NCBI GenBank assembly: GCA_950097015.1 | Contig: CATNEN010000009.1 | Span: 1,676,501 to 1,740,500, forward strand | DNA from: Macrostomum hystrix | Lineage: Eukaryota; Platyhelminthes; Macrostomidae | DNA length: 64,000 bases | Direction: 5' to 3' | Part shown: in pieces, positions 20,951 through 31,553 of the stretch | How the letters are laid out: the number at the start of each line of letters is the position of its first letter | Numbering within the stretch: the first letter of the stretch is position 1 | Notes under the pieces: generated by a model | Database searches by the model: none | Seen by the model: only the letters and a program-made list of their open reading frames with translations | What the model was told of the DNA's origin: nothing | Made by a program: the position numbers and the translations under genes

Positions 20951-21593
20951 GGGTAATGTATCATCAACCGAACAGTGTATCTTCAAAACCGAACAAGAAT
21001 TTTGACTTCTTCCTTGGTCTTATGCAAGACAGAAACAAGCTATTGTGTTTCACAGAACAACTAATTTGAAAGTTGAAGAAATTATCTACAAGCTGAGGCA
21101 TGATGTGCAATGAAGCATTAAGAGGAAAGAAAGATATTGATGTTTCAGTAGAAATTTTTATTGCAAAAGCAAACTTTTTAACAACATTTTTTCAGTATGT
21201 ACTTTAGACTAAGATTGTATGTGGTTGCTTGCCAATTAAATGACCACAAATGTAGTTATTTATAGAGCATGAAAAATGCCTTCAAATGACATAATTCATG
21301 ATAGTTCACTCCTTAAAATAAGATTAAACCACTCACTCTAATTTTAAAACCAAACATCAAATTCTCTGTTTGGTTTGAAGATACATGAAAATCATTGTTC
21401 GGTTTTAGAAAAAAAAGCAGGAATAACTTTTTTCTATTTGATAAAATAGCAAAAGCAGATACTTTTTAGAAAGATGTAACTGTTTTCTATAACTTGGCTT
21501 TTGATTTATCATCATATCTTAAATAGAAAATCTGTAGCTTAGGTTTGAAGTTAAAAAAATACACATTCTTGTTTGGTTGATGATACATTACCC
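20951..21593. mobile_element. TA-flanked MITE (Tc1/mariner-like), 643 bp
   Basis: Terminal inverted repeats of about 24 bp: GGGTAATGTATCATCAACC then G/A then AACA at the left end, and its reverse complement ending at 21593. Both ends are flanked by TA (20949-20950, 21594-21595), as expected for Tc1/mariner targets. Subterminal motifs resembling the ends (GTATCTTCAAAACCGAAC near 20977 and its inverse near 21365) repeat inside. No transposase is encoded. Confidence 0.85.
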
Positions 21594-21595
21594 TA

Positions 21596-22176
21596 TTCCT
21601 AATTAGCTATTGCTTATGGTATTAATTTACTAAAGACTAAAAATAGAGCAAACATCATATCATTCTTAACTTTTAAACCCATGAATTCGCCACACACAGA
21701 CCTGACTAGCTAATATAATCACTGCACTAGAGTCTAAACTACAAAAATATTAAACCAAGTAGTTAGGCCTAGCTGTTTTTTCAATATTTAAGATATTCTA
21801 TTCTATTAGTACCTATTCATTCTAGTAATTCAGTATTTTATTATATTCTAGATTATGCTAGCTAGCTAGCAAAGATGAATAGCTAATGATTGCCTGGCCT
21901 AGCAGCTAGCTCATGGTCAGTTCATTTATCATTATAGCTAACCATAGCTCAGTTTGTAAAGAAAAAATGGCATTAGGGGTCTAGGGCCTAACAAAGATAA
22001 TATTAGGCCTATATATTCAGCCCTAGCTATCTATACAATAATTTGCTAGCATAGGCCTACACATTTTACCTTTTGGCAGCAACACAGCAGCCCACTTAAT
22101 AACTGACCTTCTGTATCTCATTAAATTGCTAATAATAATAGGCCTAGTGATAGATTGCAACCTCTTAGGCCTATAC
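21596..22176. other. AT-rich intergenic DNA
   Basis: Many TAGGCCTA and GCTAGC palindromic words. No gene or element boundary is visible. Confidence 0.5.
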
Positions 22177-22185
22177 AGTACAGTC

Positions 22186-22824
22186 GGCTATGGTGGAGTT
22201 CCGTTCATTATATTATTTTGCAATTTGAAATGACTGCGGACAGGTTAAACAAGTTTTATGACCAACGCAGCAACATTTAAATAACACGAGGACACTCAGA
22301 AAAGTTCATCAGAGGTTCATCAGTTCCTTATCTGTTCATCAAGTTGGATAATAGTGGGACACCCAATACATGAAGTTGACTGGGTATAGACGGCGCCACA
22401 TGTACTCCTGCAGATGTGACTCAAATAGTGCATCCGATGTGCCATGCATCTGTCGCAGCCTGGCCTTGTCTCCACTGCCTCCGATGCGACACTCTTGTCT
22501 GCTGTCCTTCAGCAGCGTCTTCAAGGACCACCAGTAAATGAAGTCCACCAGTCAACCGAAATAATAGTGCTAGTTGATGCACTATTTGAGTCACATCTGC
22601 AGGAGTACATGTGGCGCCGTCTATACCCAGTCAACTTCATGTATTGGGTGTCCCACTATTATCCAACTTGATGAACAGATAAGGAACTGATGAACCTCTG
22701 ATGAACTTTTCTGAGTGTCCTCGTGTTATTTAAATGTTGCTGCGTTGGTCATAAAACTTGTTTAACCTGTCCGCAGTCATTTCAAATTGCAAAATAATAT
22801 AACGAACGGAACTCCACCATAGCC
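22186..22824. mobile_element. Merlin-like foldback DNA element (639 bp) with 249-bp inverted repeats
   Basis: Left arm 22186-22434 and right arm 22576-22824 are inverted copies with a single mismatch seen (TTCATTAT against TTCGTTAT). Ends are GGCTATGGTGGAGTTCCG. A perfect 9-bp direct repeat AGTACAGTC flanks the element (22177-22185, 22825-22833). Merlin elements make 8-9-bp duplications and encode IS1016/ISXO2-type transposases; the arms carry the C-terminus of such a protein. Mutator elements also make 9-bp duplications, but the coding remnant favours Merlin. Confidence 0.85.
22339..22548 (-). pseudogene. C-terminal fragment of Merlin/ISXO2-like transposase
   Basis: 69-residue frame ending ESHLQEYMWRRL...YWVSHYYPT. 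The pattern SHLQEYMWRR followed about 20 residues later by YP resembles the conserved end of ISXO2-like/Merlin transposases (SYLDEFMWRR...YP, from memory). The last ~35 residues are repeated in the right arm on the + strand (about 22564-22671), so the element duplicated the end of its own ancestral gene in both arms. The part at 22435-22548 is single copy and GC-richer. The catalytic part is absent. Confidence 0.65.
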
Positions 22825-22833
22825 AGTACAGTC

Positions 22834-24480
22834 TTATACATACATTATACCACTAGTTTATAGTGGTATACTATGAGAATAGTATTACTATAATACTTAT
22901 TAGGCCTAAATTAGCTAGACCGAAAGGCCACACTGAGTGTAAGCCATAGTCAGGAAGCCAAAGTTGCTTTGTTATTAAAACTAGGCCTAGGTCTAGGCCA
23001 CAGTAGACCTAGTTTAATAACCAAGCAAAACTCAGCAATTTAAGAATAACTTTTTTACATAATAAATTGTAGGCCCAGATAAATTGTAAAACGTGTCTCC
23101 CCACATTCCAATTCTAAACTAAAAAGGCCTAGTTCGGCAATATTCTAATTTTGTAGGCCTAATGTGGTCGATGACGACGACGTGGGGCATAGCTCCTAGC
23201 TTTATTGTCAAAAGACAATTAACATCAAATAAAATTTCATGTACTGCGTAAATCCAAAAAGTAAAACCAAAAGACTCTCTAAATATTTTTACACTCGACG
23301 GCATACCGTGGATAAAGCCACTAAACCAGTCTGGATTGGTTTGATATGGTTAAGCAAATTGCCAGTTATATTGATTTTTTCCCCCGCTCCCGATTTAACA
23401 AATAGTGGAATTTACGAGTTTAATTATTAGAAAATATAACAAAAACCCAAACAATAAGGGCGAAAAATGTAAAACATTAACAACAATTTTATTTTAGGAG
23501 ACGTTCAAATTTGACTTAATTTAGGAAAAACGTCGATACACTTCTAACACGATGATTCCAAATAAAATTTTAACTTTGATCAACATTTGCACTTCCGTTT
23601 CCTAGATAGGACTATTCGTCGCAAAATATGTGCTGGCATTGGTAGCACAATATTCTGTTATATTTAACTTTAATACAGTAAAGTTCTTGTTGGGCTACGG
23701 AGTTTATGCTCTGCTTTTTGTGGAGTTGTTGATCGACCTAAGGATCATGCCGATTAACAAGCAAGGTGTGTAACAGTCATGGAAATCCATTTTTATTAAA
23801 GTACTATGGCTTCAGGAACAGTGCAACATGCAGCCATAGAGACAAAAGTATTTGTTTTTTGTTTTTAATTTTTTACCATTAACTTTCTGACAACGAATCT
23901 ACAATTTTTTGTCTGGAATATAATGTCTAGGTTTACATAAACACTGTTATATATATATTGAATGTACTAAAGTGTCGTTTATTAATTATAAACACAATGC
24001 TTTGATGTAATAATAAGTGTCTTTTATAAATTATACATGCCAGAGAATCAAAAACAATTTGCAGCTTACCTGAATTTTTGGACATTGAAATGTTATGCAT
24101 ATGCTGCACTAACTAATTGTTATAACTGATTAATAAAAAGTATATTTATAGTTTGCTTTTAATTTAGTGGCCGAAAACTATTCTTATTCATGCACTTATA
24201 GTCCCGCAAAAACTGCTCACTCAAAACAGTTTTTTGTTCAAAATCGTCTTATAATTTTCTTTTATGGGCGTTCTCAGTTTTTTTTTGTATTATAGCTAAC
24301 CAGAATTCTTTATTTCGTTCGGATTTTAAAATCATTTATAGCTAAGACGGATTTTTAATTAGGATTGACTAGTTATTTAAAGTTACAAATCACAGCTTAA
24401 TTCAGATCTTCTATTTAATTCTAAGAACTTTTTCTAATTAAAATTATGTCACGCCTCACATTTCCGATTTCATTTGAATG
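22834..24480. other. AT-rich intergenic DNA
   Basis: Low GC and TAGGCCTA-like palindromes near 22900-23000. One short stretch (23672-23770) could be an exon of a membrane protein but is too weak to call. Confidence 0.45.
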
Positions 24481-25073
24481 TGAGACCACGCTTACCCCAA
24501 GTCTAACTGAAAGCGCACGGAGGTCTGGAGTGGCTTCCCGTTTCCCTGTTCCTTCTGCAGTTCAGCCAACTTCTCACAACTAATGCGGCGCGAGTAAGAA
24601 CTTTTGAGGAATCCGCAGAGCAGAAGAGGCGGCAACCCAGGAAGGGTTGGGATAATCAATTTGATTGACTCGGCGGGCGCCCTGGAATCCGAAAGGCAGG
24701 GCGGATGTGTCTGGCTCGGCGGGCCTTTCATTGCTTTCCCGGGTTATAAAAAAGCCACTTTCACCACCCGGGACGGCCGGAGTCTCCTCCAGTATTCCGG
24801 AGGCGGCTTGCGTGCGTTGTGCCTGCGTGCACTTCTGGCCACGCCTTCCCCTTCCCCCAGATCCCCGCCTTCCCGTCTGAGGCCTCAGCCTTCGAAATGT
24901 GGGCCTCCGTGCAGTGCGGCTTCTTCGTTATTTAGAGCCGGCGCCGGACTCTGGGCTATTGATTTCCAATGGATTAGCTCTTGCGTGAGTAGCGGACTCA
25001 AGTGGGCTCCACTTTTCACAAGCCGGTGGCGCACGGGCCAATCCGCGACCAAAATTTACCAAAGTGCTTCCCA
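24481..25073 (+). promoter_or_regulatory. Presumed dlg promoter / 5' UTR
   Basis: GC content rises sharply at about 24490 and stays high up to the dlg start codon. No TATA box or initiator can be fixed by eye; the transcription start is not determined. Confidence 0.4.
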
Positions 25074-28000
25074 ATGTCCCCAACCAATTTTACAGACGCC
25101 ACCAGAGCTCTGGAGCTGCTGGAGCAGTACCAAACCCAGCTGAATGCCACCGAGGACGCCAAGCTGCGCGCCGCCATAGAGCGAGTCATCCGCATCTTCA
25201 AGTCCAAGCTGTTCAACGCTCTGGTTGGTGAGTGCCCGGGCGAACTGTTGCTTTTTTAGCTCATTGGTTTGGTAGGGGAGAGTGGCAGAGTTTTCTAACG
25301 CGTCTCTCGCACCAAGGTCCCTGAGCTCAATTCCACGGCGAGGCCACATTTATTTAGGGCGCAGCCGCGGGGAGAAGGCTTGGGGGCTTGTCGTGCAATT
25401 TACCCCCTTGAGGGCCAACCTCCAAGGCACAGTGAGAGTGTACACTGCCTGACGATAAGAAAGTCAGGGCAGATGAACACACCTGTGTGAGCGTGTGCCT
25501 GCGTACAGTATCTGTGTGCGAGTGGGCTCAGCCGAATGAGCAGAATCTTCTCCTCGCTGGCTGCGGGTCTAGTGTCACCGAATGATCTGCCCCAAAGCCT
25601 CCTGTAGGTATCATTATTAAGACACTTAGTTGCGCAGTGCTTCAGTTCACCAAATCACAGCTGCTTCGTTGAATCTCAACTTTGCATTGAATGCATGCCG
25701 CCAACACACCTCCGCAGAGATCCAGGAGTTCTACGAGGTGACGCTTCTGGACGAGAACAAATCGCTGGAGCAGAAGGCCATGGAGACGCAGCGAGTGGCA
25801 GATCGGTGGGCTGAGACCAACGGACCAACCAAGCAGCCTAAGGTGAGTTTGAGCAGTTTTATAAACTCTGAAGCGCTCTAAAGCGTATAGTAAAAGTGAC
25901 ATTGTAAGGTTAGTTATAACTGTGCATTTTGCACGATTGCGATGTTTAGATGATGGTGCTAGTGTCCTTGTTCCCTGTGAAACATTTTATGGCTTTTCTA
26001 AGCTACAGGCACATGAGGACTTCTCCGTGCCAGATTGCCTCTGTAATGGCGAGTGTACTCAAGATATTTTCTGTGTGGGTCTGTCACTAGTCTTATATTC
26101 TAAAAATGAAATGGTTGGTTGGTTACATGTTCTACTCCCTCGCAATGGTTAGCGGGATCTGCAGCACCACTAAAAGCAACTCAATCTGCAGCTTAAGCAG
26201 CTCTGATTGAGCGAACATCGTCTCCTCTCCTAGAGACAGTCTGGGGATGCGGGGTTGTCGCCGTACTGATTTGCCAGTGGCTAATGGCCTTTGACACCCT
26301 CCCCCCGCTGACTGTCGCTTTGCCTGATTGCCACTGCAGCAAGGGCAAGGGCCGAAAAAATGCATTATGGAGTTATAAAACCTCGTAAAAAGCTTAACCA
26401 AATTGATGTCTGCCTTCGTGGAATAAAAGCCAACAGAAACTTATCAAAAAGCCATATTGACAGCCCCTAATTGAGCAGTTCCTAATTGAGCAGTCCCTAA
26501 TTGAGCAGTCCCTAATTGAGCAGCCCCTAATTGAGCAGCCCCTAATTGAGCAGTCCCTAATTCAGCAGTCCCTAATTCAGCAGTCCCTAATTCAGCAGTC
26601 CCTAATTCAGCAGTCCCTAATTGAGCAGTCCCTAATTCAGCAGTCCCTAATTGAGCAGTCCCTAATGGAGCAGGCCCTAATTCAGCAGTCCCTAATTCAG
26701 CAGTCCCTAATTGAGCAGTCCCTAATTGAGCAGTCCCTAATTGAGCAGTCCCTAATTGAGCAGGCCCTAATTGAGCAGGCCCTAATTGAGCAGTCCCTAA
26801 TTCAGCAGTCCCTAATGGAGCAGGCCCTAATTGAGCAGTCCCTAATGGAGCAGGCCCTAATTGAGCAGGCCCTAATTCAGCAGTCCCTAATTGAGCAGTC
26901 CCTAATGGAGCAGGCCCTAATTCAGCAGTCCCTAATTCAGCAGTCCCTAATTGAGCAGTCCCTAATTGAGCAGTCCCTAATTGAGCAGGCCCTAATTGAG
27001 CAGGCCCTAATTGAGCAGTCCCTAATTCAGCAGTCCCTAATGGAGCAGGCCCTAATTGAGCAGTCCCTAATGGAGCAGGCCCTAATTGAGCAGGCCCTAA
27101 TTCAGCAGTCCCTAATTCAGCAGTCCCTAATTCAGCAGTCCCTAATTCAGCAGTCCCTAATTCAGCAGTCCCTAATTGAGCAGTCCCTAATTGAGCAGTC
27201 CCTAATTGAGCAGCCCCTAATCGAGCAGGCCCTAATTGAGCAGTCCCTAATGGAGCAGGCCCTAATTGAGCAGTCCCTAATCGAGCAGTCCCTAATTGAG
27301 CAGCCCCTAATTGAGCAGTCCCTAATTGAGCAGCCCCTCAATGAGCAGTCCCGCCGTTTGTGCTCAGAAGTCCGCAGAGCTGCAGCAGCCGGAAGCTCCC
27401 GTTTCGACTTCGTCGAGCGCCTTCGAAGTAGTTCTGCACCGCGCCGTCGGCCAGGGCTTCGGCTTCAGCATCGCCGGCGGAGTGGACGAGCCGCACCTGC
27501 CCGGTGATAGCCGCCTGTTCGTCACGAAGGTCGTGCCAGACGGTGTGGCCGGCGCCGACGGTCGTATGCTGGTTGGTGACGTCGTCCTGGCTGTGAACGG
27601 TGTGGACGTCACGGCCGTGTCCCACGAGGCGGCGGTGGCCGCCCTGAAGATGTCCGGCGCGCAGCTCAGCCTGCTCATGCTGCGGCCGCCACCGGGACAG
27701 CCGAAAACCAATGAGAACGCAGCTGCTGCGGTTGCTGAGAATCCCGAGCAGGATGGAGGTAATGTCTGGCTGATCGACATCATGATTCATAAAATACTAA
27801 CAATAGTTGATTACACCTGCCCCAACCGGGCCAGATGTGCAGCCACAGCTATTGCTCTGCGCATCTGAAGGCTGCGTACAGTCCATGGACTGGGAGGGAC
27901 GCCATACACTTCCTCAATACCCCAGCTATCTTAAGTACCCATTTAACAACTGGCTGAACTGGCTGGTGAGATACGTGTCTTGATAAAGGACGCAAATTAG

Positions 28001-31000
28001 TGAATTTCTACTGAAGTCAGGAATCGAACCCCTGACCTTAAAGTCATAATTCAGATGCTCAAACCACTAGGCTACGACCCAATCAACAATAGATTGGACG
28101 ATGACTCACTATAGATTGGATGATGACTCACGATAGAGTAGATGATAACTCACGATAGATTGGATGATGACTCACGATAGAGTGGATGATGACTCTCAAT
28201 AGAGTGGATGATGACTCTCAATAGAGTGGATGATGACTCACGATAGAGTAGATGATAAATCACGATAGATTGGATGATGACTCACGATAGAGTAGATGAT
28301 AACTCACGATAGATTGGATGATGACTCACGATAGAGTAGATGATAACTCACGATAGATTGGATGATGACTCACGATAGAGTGGATGATGACTCTCAATAG
28401 AGTGGATGATGACTCACGATAGAGTAGATGATAAATCACGATAGATTGGATGATGACTCACGATAGAGTAGATGATAACTCACGATAGATTGGATGATGA
28501 CTCACGATAGAGTGGATGATGACTCACAATAGAGTGGATGATGACTCACAATAGAGTGGACGATGACTCACAATAGAGTGGATGATGACTCACGATAGAG
28601 TGGGTGATGACTCACAATAGAGTGGATGATGACTCACAATAGAGTGGGTGATGACTCACAATAGAGTGGGTGATTACTCACAATAGAGTGGATGATTACT
28701 CACAATAGAGTGGATGATGACTCACGATAGAGTGGATGATGACTCACAATAGAGTGGATGATGACTCACGATAGAGTGGATGAGGACTCACAATAGAGTG
28801 GATGATGACTCACAATAGAGTGGATGATGACTCTCAATAGAGTGGACGATGACTCACAATAGAGTGGATGATGACTCACGATAGAGTGGGTGATTACTCA
28901 CAATAGAGTGGGTGATGACTCACAATAGAGTGGATGATGACTCACAATAGAGTGGATGATGACTCACGATAGAGTGGATGATGACTCACAATAGAGTGGA
29001 TGATGACTCACAATAGAGTGGATGATGACTCACAATAGAGTGGATGATGACTCACGATAGAGTGGATGATGACTCACAATAGAGTGGATGATGACTCACG
29101 ATAGAGTGGATGATGACTCACAATAGAGTGGATGATGACTCTCAATAGAGTGGATGATGACTCACAATAGAGTGGGTGATTACTCACAATAGAGTGGGTG
29201 ATGACTCACAATAGAGTGGATGATGACTCACAATAGAGTGGGTGATGACTCACAATAGAGTGGGTGATGACTCTCAGCCTCAGCTAATGCTGGTACCCCA
29301 TTTAACAGTTGGGTGAACAAAAGCAAGGCAGAGTTTAATGTCTTGCTAAATACACAACTTGTTTCAGTTGAGTCTTGAATCGAACCTCCGAGAATCACTT
29401 GTCTAAGCATTTCTATAGAAAGTATTTATTTACTAAAAATCTGTCCTTTGAGCTTCGGAATTTTGACTGAGCTGTCGGGCGTTCGAATCTCAGCCGAAAG
29501 CTTCAGTTCATCAGGTGGGGTGGAAATTTGGGATCCTGTGGCTGTGTCCCAAGTCCGCAGACTGAACAGGCTGTACACAGATTGGGACACGAGATTAAAA
29601 ATTTTGTTCCAGCTGCCGCTGCCGCAGGACCCATTGAGGTGACGCTGGCGAAGACGTCCCGCGGCCTCGGCTTCAGCATCGCCGGCGGCACCGACAATCA
29701 GCACTTGCCGGGCGATGACGCCATCTTCATCACCAAGGTGATCGACGGCGGAGCCGCGCAGCGCGACGGCCGCATCGAGTTCGCCGACCGCCTCATCGCC
29801 GTTGACGGTCGCCCGCTGACCGGCTGCACCCACAAGGAGGCCGTGGCCGCCCTCAAGGCCACCGGCGACCGCGTGCGTCTCACCGTTGTCAAGGCGACGC
29901 CCGAGGAGATCGCGCTGCTCATCGAACTGGACGAGGCCGCCAGAGCCGAGGAGGAGGCCGCAGCTGCCGCTGTGGGTACTGGTAAGCTTCTGAACTCTTA
30001 ATAAGCGATGGCTTCTGGCATTCCAGCTGCTCTTTTTCTGCTTGTCTGCGTGTGGTGGCTTTTCTGGTTACATTTTGAACTGTTTATTCGCTGAAGACAT
30101 TGTTGGTTCCATGCAATGCGTTGCCCAGTTGCAACTGAAAAACCCAAACCTCACTACTTGGCTAGTAACGAGTGAGGATATTTTTCCGATTAGTCTGTCC
30201 ACTCAGCCGCAGAAGCTTGCAGAACTTTCACAGGAAACTTGACTGTTCTGAGAAATCAGCTCGTGCCACAGCTGAGTCAATGCTTGAACTGAGTTGATTC
30301 CAGCTGTCAATCAGACAGGTGAGAGCCTTGGCCAGGGTGGGGTTGACTCTTGAGTAGCGGCAGGGCCTGTTGAGTAGCTACAGACTTTGCTATCTTTATA
30401 TTTACAGTGCCTCTACCTCTGAGCACAGTAGCAGCTCATCACTGCTATACTCAACTATTTTATTACTGAAGCCTTTTGAGTTCATTTTGAGTTGCCAGCC
30501 GCACCTTTCATATATGAATGTGCAATGAGCTTTGTGTCTCTATTGACCAGGTTGTCGTCGTTACCCGTTAGCGGCATTTCATTGACAACAGGAATGCCAG
30601 CTAATAGGCATGGCTCGGTCAGCGGGAGCCGAAGATCCTCGCCTGAAGGCTGGGCTTTGCAGTTTCTTGAATCTTAAAGAATCCTGGATGTACATTTTCA
30701 GTGTACATCTTGAATCAATTTCAGTGTACATCTAGAATGTAAATCTTGAATTGCACATCTCGAATGTACATTTTGAGTTTACATCTTAAGTGTACATCTT
30801 GAATGTACATCTTGAGTCTACATAATGAAAGTACATGTTCTGTAAATATGTTCAGTGTAAATTATTTTGAAGACGTGTTTTGAGGCTCAGCTGCTCCCCT
30901 AACCCAGTGAGTCTCTGAGTTGATCAGTTCTTCAGCAGTATCTTGCACAAGAGTTTCATCTGACAATTATTTTCTTGCTTGCAACCCCCTAATTACGATG

Positions 31001-31553
31001 AGCTGTTAGTCTTTCATTTGCCAGGAAGATTGCTAGCAGAATCAATAGCAATCAATCAATTTGTGTTTATTTCGCGCACTTTCCTCAATCCCGATGAATT
31101 TTCGCCAGCCGAGCTCTCTGAGCAGTTCTGGCGTGAGCAAATTAGATTCTTCGCGTATTTCAACTAAAAACTAATTAAAAATGCAGCTTTTGCTCAAAAT
31201 TTGTGTAGCCTTTTGTTTAAAAAGTTCCGTTCGCTATCATATGCCGGGCATGCTACTGCCAGTAGCTGGCGGGCTGTTTACTTTTGTGCATTTCCATTAT
31301 TTATGCTTGGCTAAAGAGCAGCACCCTTCATCTGCCTTCTCGGCCCCGAACATTTCAGGCCAGCAGCAGCAGCAGCAGCAGGCCAGTCTGCAAAGGCCAG
31401 GTGAGTCACTCAGCTCTGACGCAGGCATTCAAAGACACTGACTCACCAAAGCAGGCGTCGGCCCCTTCACCCGCAGGCGGCTCCGAAGGTCACGAGACGG
31501 GCAAGAAGTCCAAGGGCATCGGCGGGCTGTTCGGCGTCGGCAAGAAGAAATGA
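25074..31553 (+). CDS. dlg (N-terminal unit): Discs-large MAGUK, L27-PDZ1-PDZ2 unit with its own stop
   Basis: Six exons with joining phases: 25074-25227, 25718-25842, 27368-27758, 29628-29981, 31359-31400, 31477-31553, giving 380 residues. Exons 1-2 hold the L27 domain (TRALELLEQYQTQL, RAAIERVIRIFKSKLFNALV, then EIQEFYEVTLLD), used by DLG proteins to multimerise and bind CASK/LIN7-type partners. Exon 3 is PDZ1 with GFGFSIAGG, exon 4 is PDZ2 with GLGFSIAGGTDNQHLPGDD; both closely follow DLG1 order. Exon 5 adds a seven-Gln run. Exon 6 is a short terminal exon ending KKSKGIGGLFGVGKKK and stop. This tail is unlike known DLG C-termini and is basic, so it might bind membrane or act as a nuclear signal (inference). 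The ATG at 25074 (MSPTNFTD) matches the human start position. PDZ3-SH3-GuK lie 8 kb downstream. Confidence 0.88.
25285..25580 (+). repeat. SINE family B, copy 1 (dlg intron 1)
   Basis: Begins with a degenerate tRNA-like head (TCTAACGCG, then CTGAGCTCAATTCC as box B). The body, with CCTCCAAGGCACAGTGAGAG and GCCTGACGATAAG, matches the copies at 38870-39095 and 41590-41925. Confidence 0.8.
25843..26458. other. dlg intron 2, unique part
   Basis: No exon or element recognised before the 15-bp array starts. Confidence 0.4.
26459..27345. repeat. 15-bp minisatellite (~59 copies) next to dlg exon 3
   Basis: Unit CAGTCCCTAATTGAG with variants (AATTCAG, AATGGAG, CAGGCC, CAGCCC). Each unit holds a CTAAT branch-point-like word and a CAG. 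The array ends about 22 bp before the 3' splice site of exon 3 (27367). Since 15 is a multiple of 3, all + frames are open through it. Confidence 0.96.
27795..28080 (-). repeat. SINE family A, copy 1 (dlg intron 3)
   Basis: tRNA-derived SINE. On the minus strand the head reads GGGTCGTAGCCTAGTGG (RNA polymerase III box A, TAGCCTAGTGG), followed by GGGGTTCGATTCC (box B). The body contains CCAGTCCATGGACTG and a GGCCCGGTTGGGGC-type hairpin near its 3' end. It abuts the 22-bp array. Confidence 0.88.
28081..29274. repeat. 22-bp minisatellite (~54 copies), dlg intron 3
   Basis: Unit GTGGATGATGACTCACAATA plus GA, with CACGATAGA, CTCAATAGA and GGGTGAT variants; the left end has a TTGGATGATG/GTAGATGATA alternation. 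SINE-A pieces lie on both sides. The same unit recurs at 59112-59278. Confidence 0.96.
29275..29400 (-). repeat. SINE family A, copy 2 (partial)
   Basis: Contains CAGCTAATGCTGGTACCC, TTAACAGTTGGGTGAAC, and ATCGAACCTCCGAGA (inverse of a box B). The 3' body is missing and replaced by the 22-bp array. Confidence 0.75.
29465..29585 (+). repeat. SINE family A-like fragment, + strand
   Basis: GCGTTCGAATCTCAGCC resembles a box B; downstream GGTGGGGTGGAAATTTGGG and AGACTGAACAGGCTGTAC match the body of family A. It ends about 40 bp before the PDZ2 exon. Confidence 0.55.
29982..31358. other. dlg intron 4
   Basis: No conserved exon recognised. It contains a degenerate 14-16-bp repeat (TGTACATCTTGAA type) at about 30680-30850. 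Confidence 0.5.

Noticed and set aside
23672..23770. Possible membrane-protein exon (FLLGYGVYALLFVELLIDL)
   Set aside because: Flanked by AG and GT, but only about 30 residues, isolated, and without a matching neighbour exon.
26665..27507. 280-residue LIEQS/LIQQS repeat frame
   Set aside because: Product of the 15-bp intronic array; it is not in the frame of dlg exon 3 (PDZ1).
28018..28080. tRNA gene on the minus strand
   Set aside because: Boxes A and B are good, but the sequence continues into a repeated SINE body and the acceptor stem does not pair convincingly.
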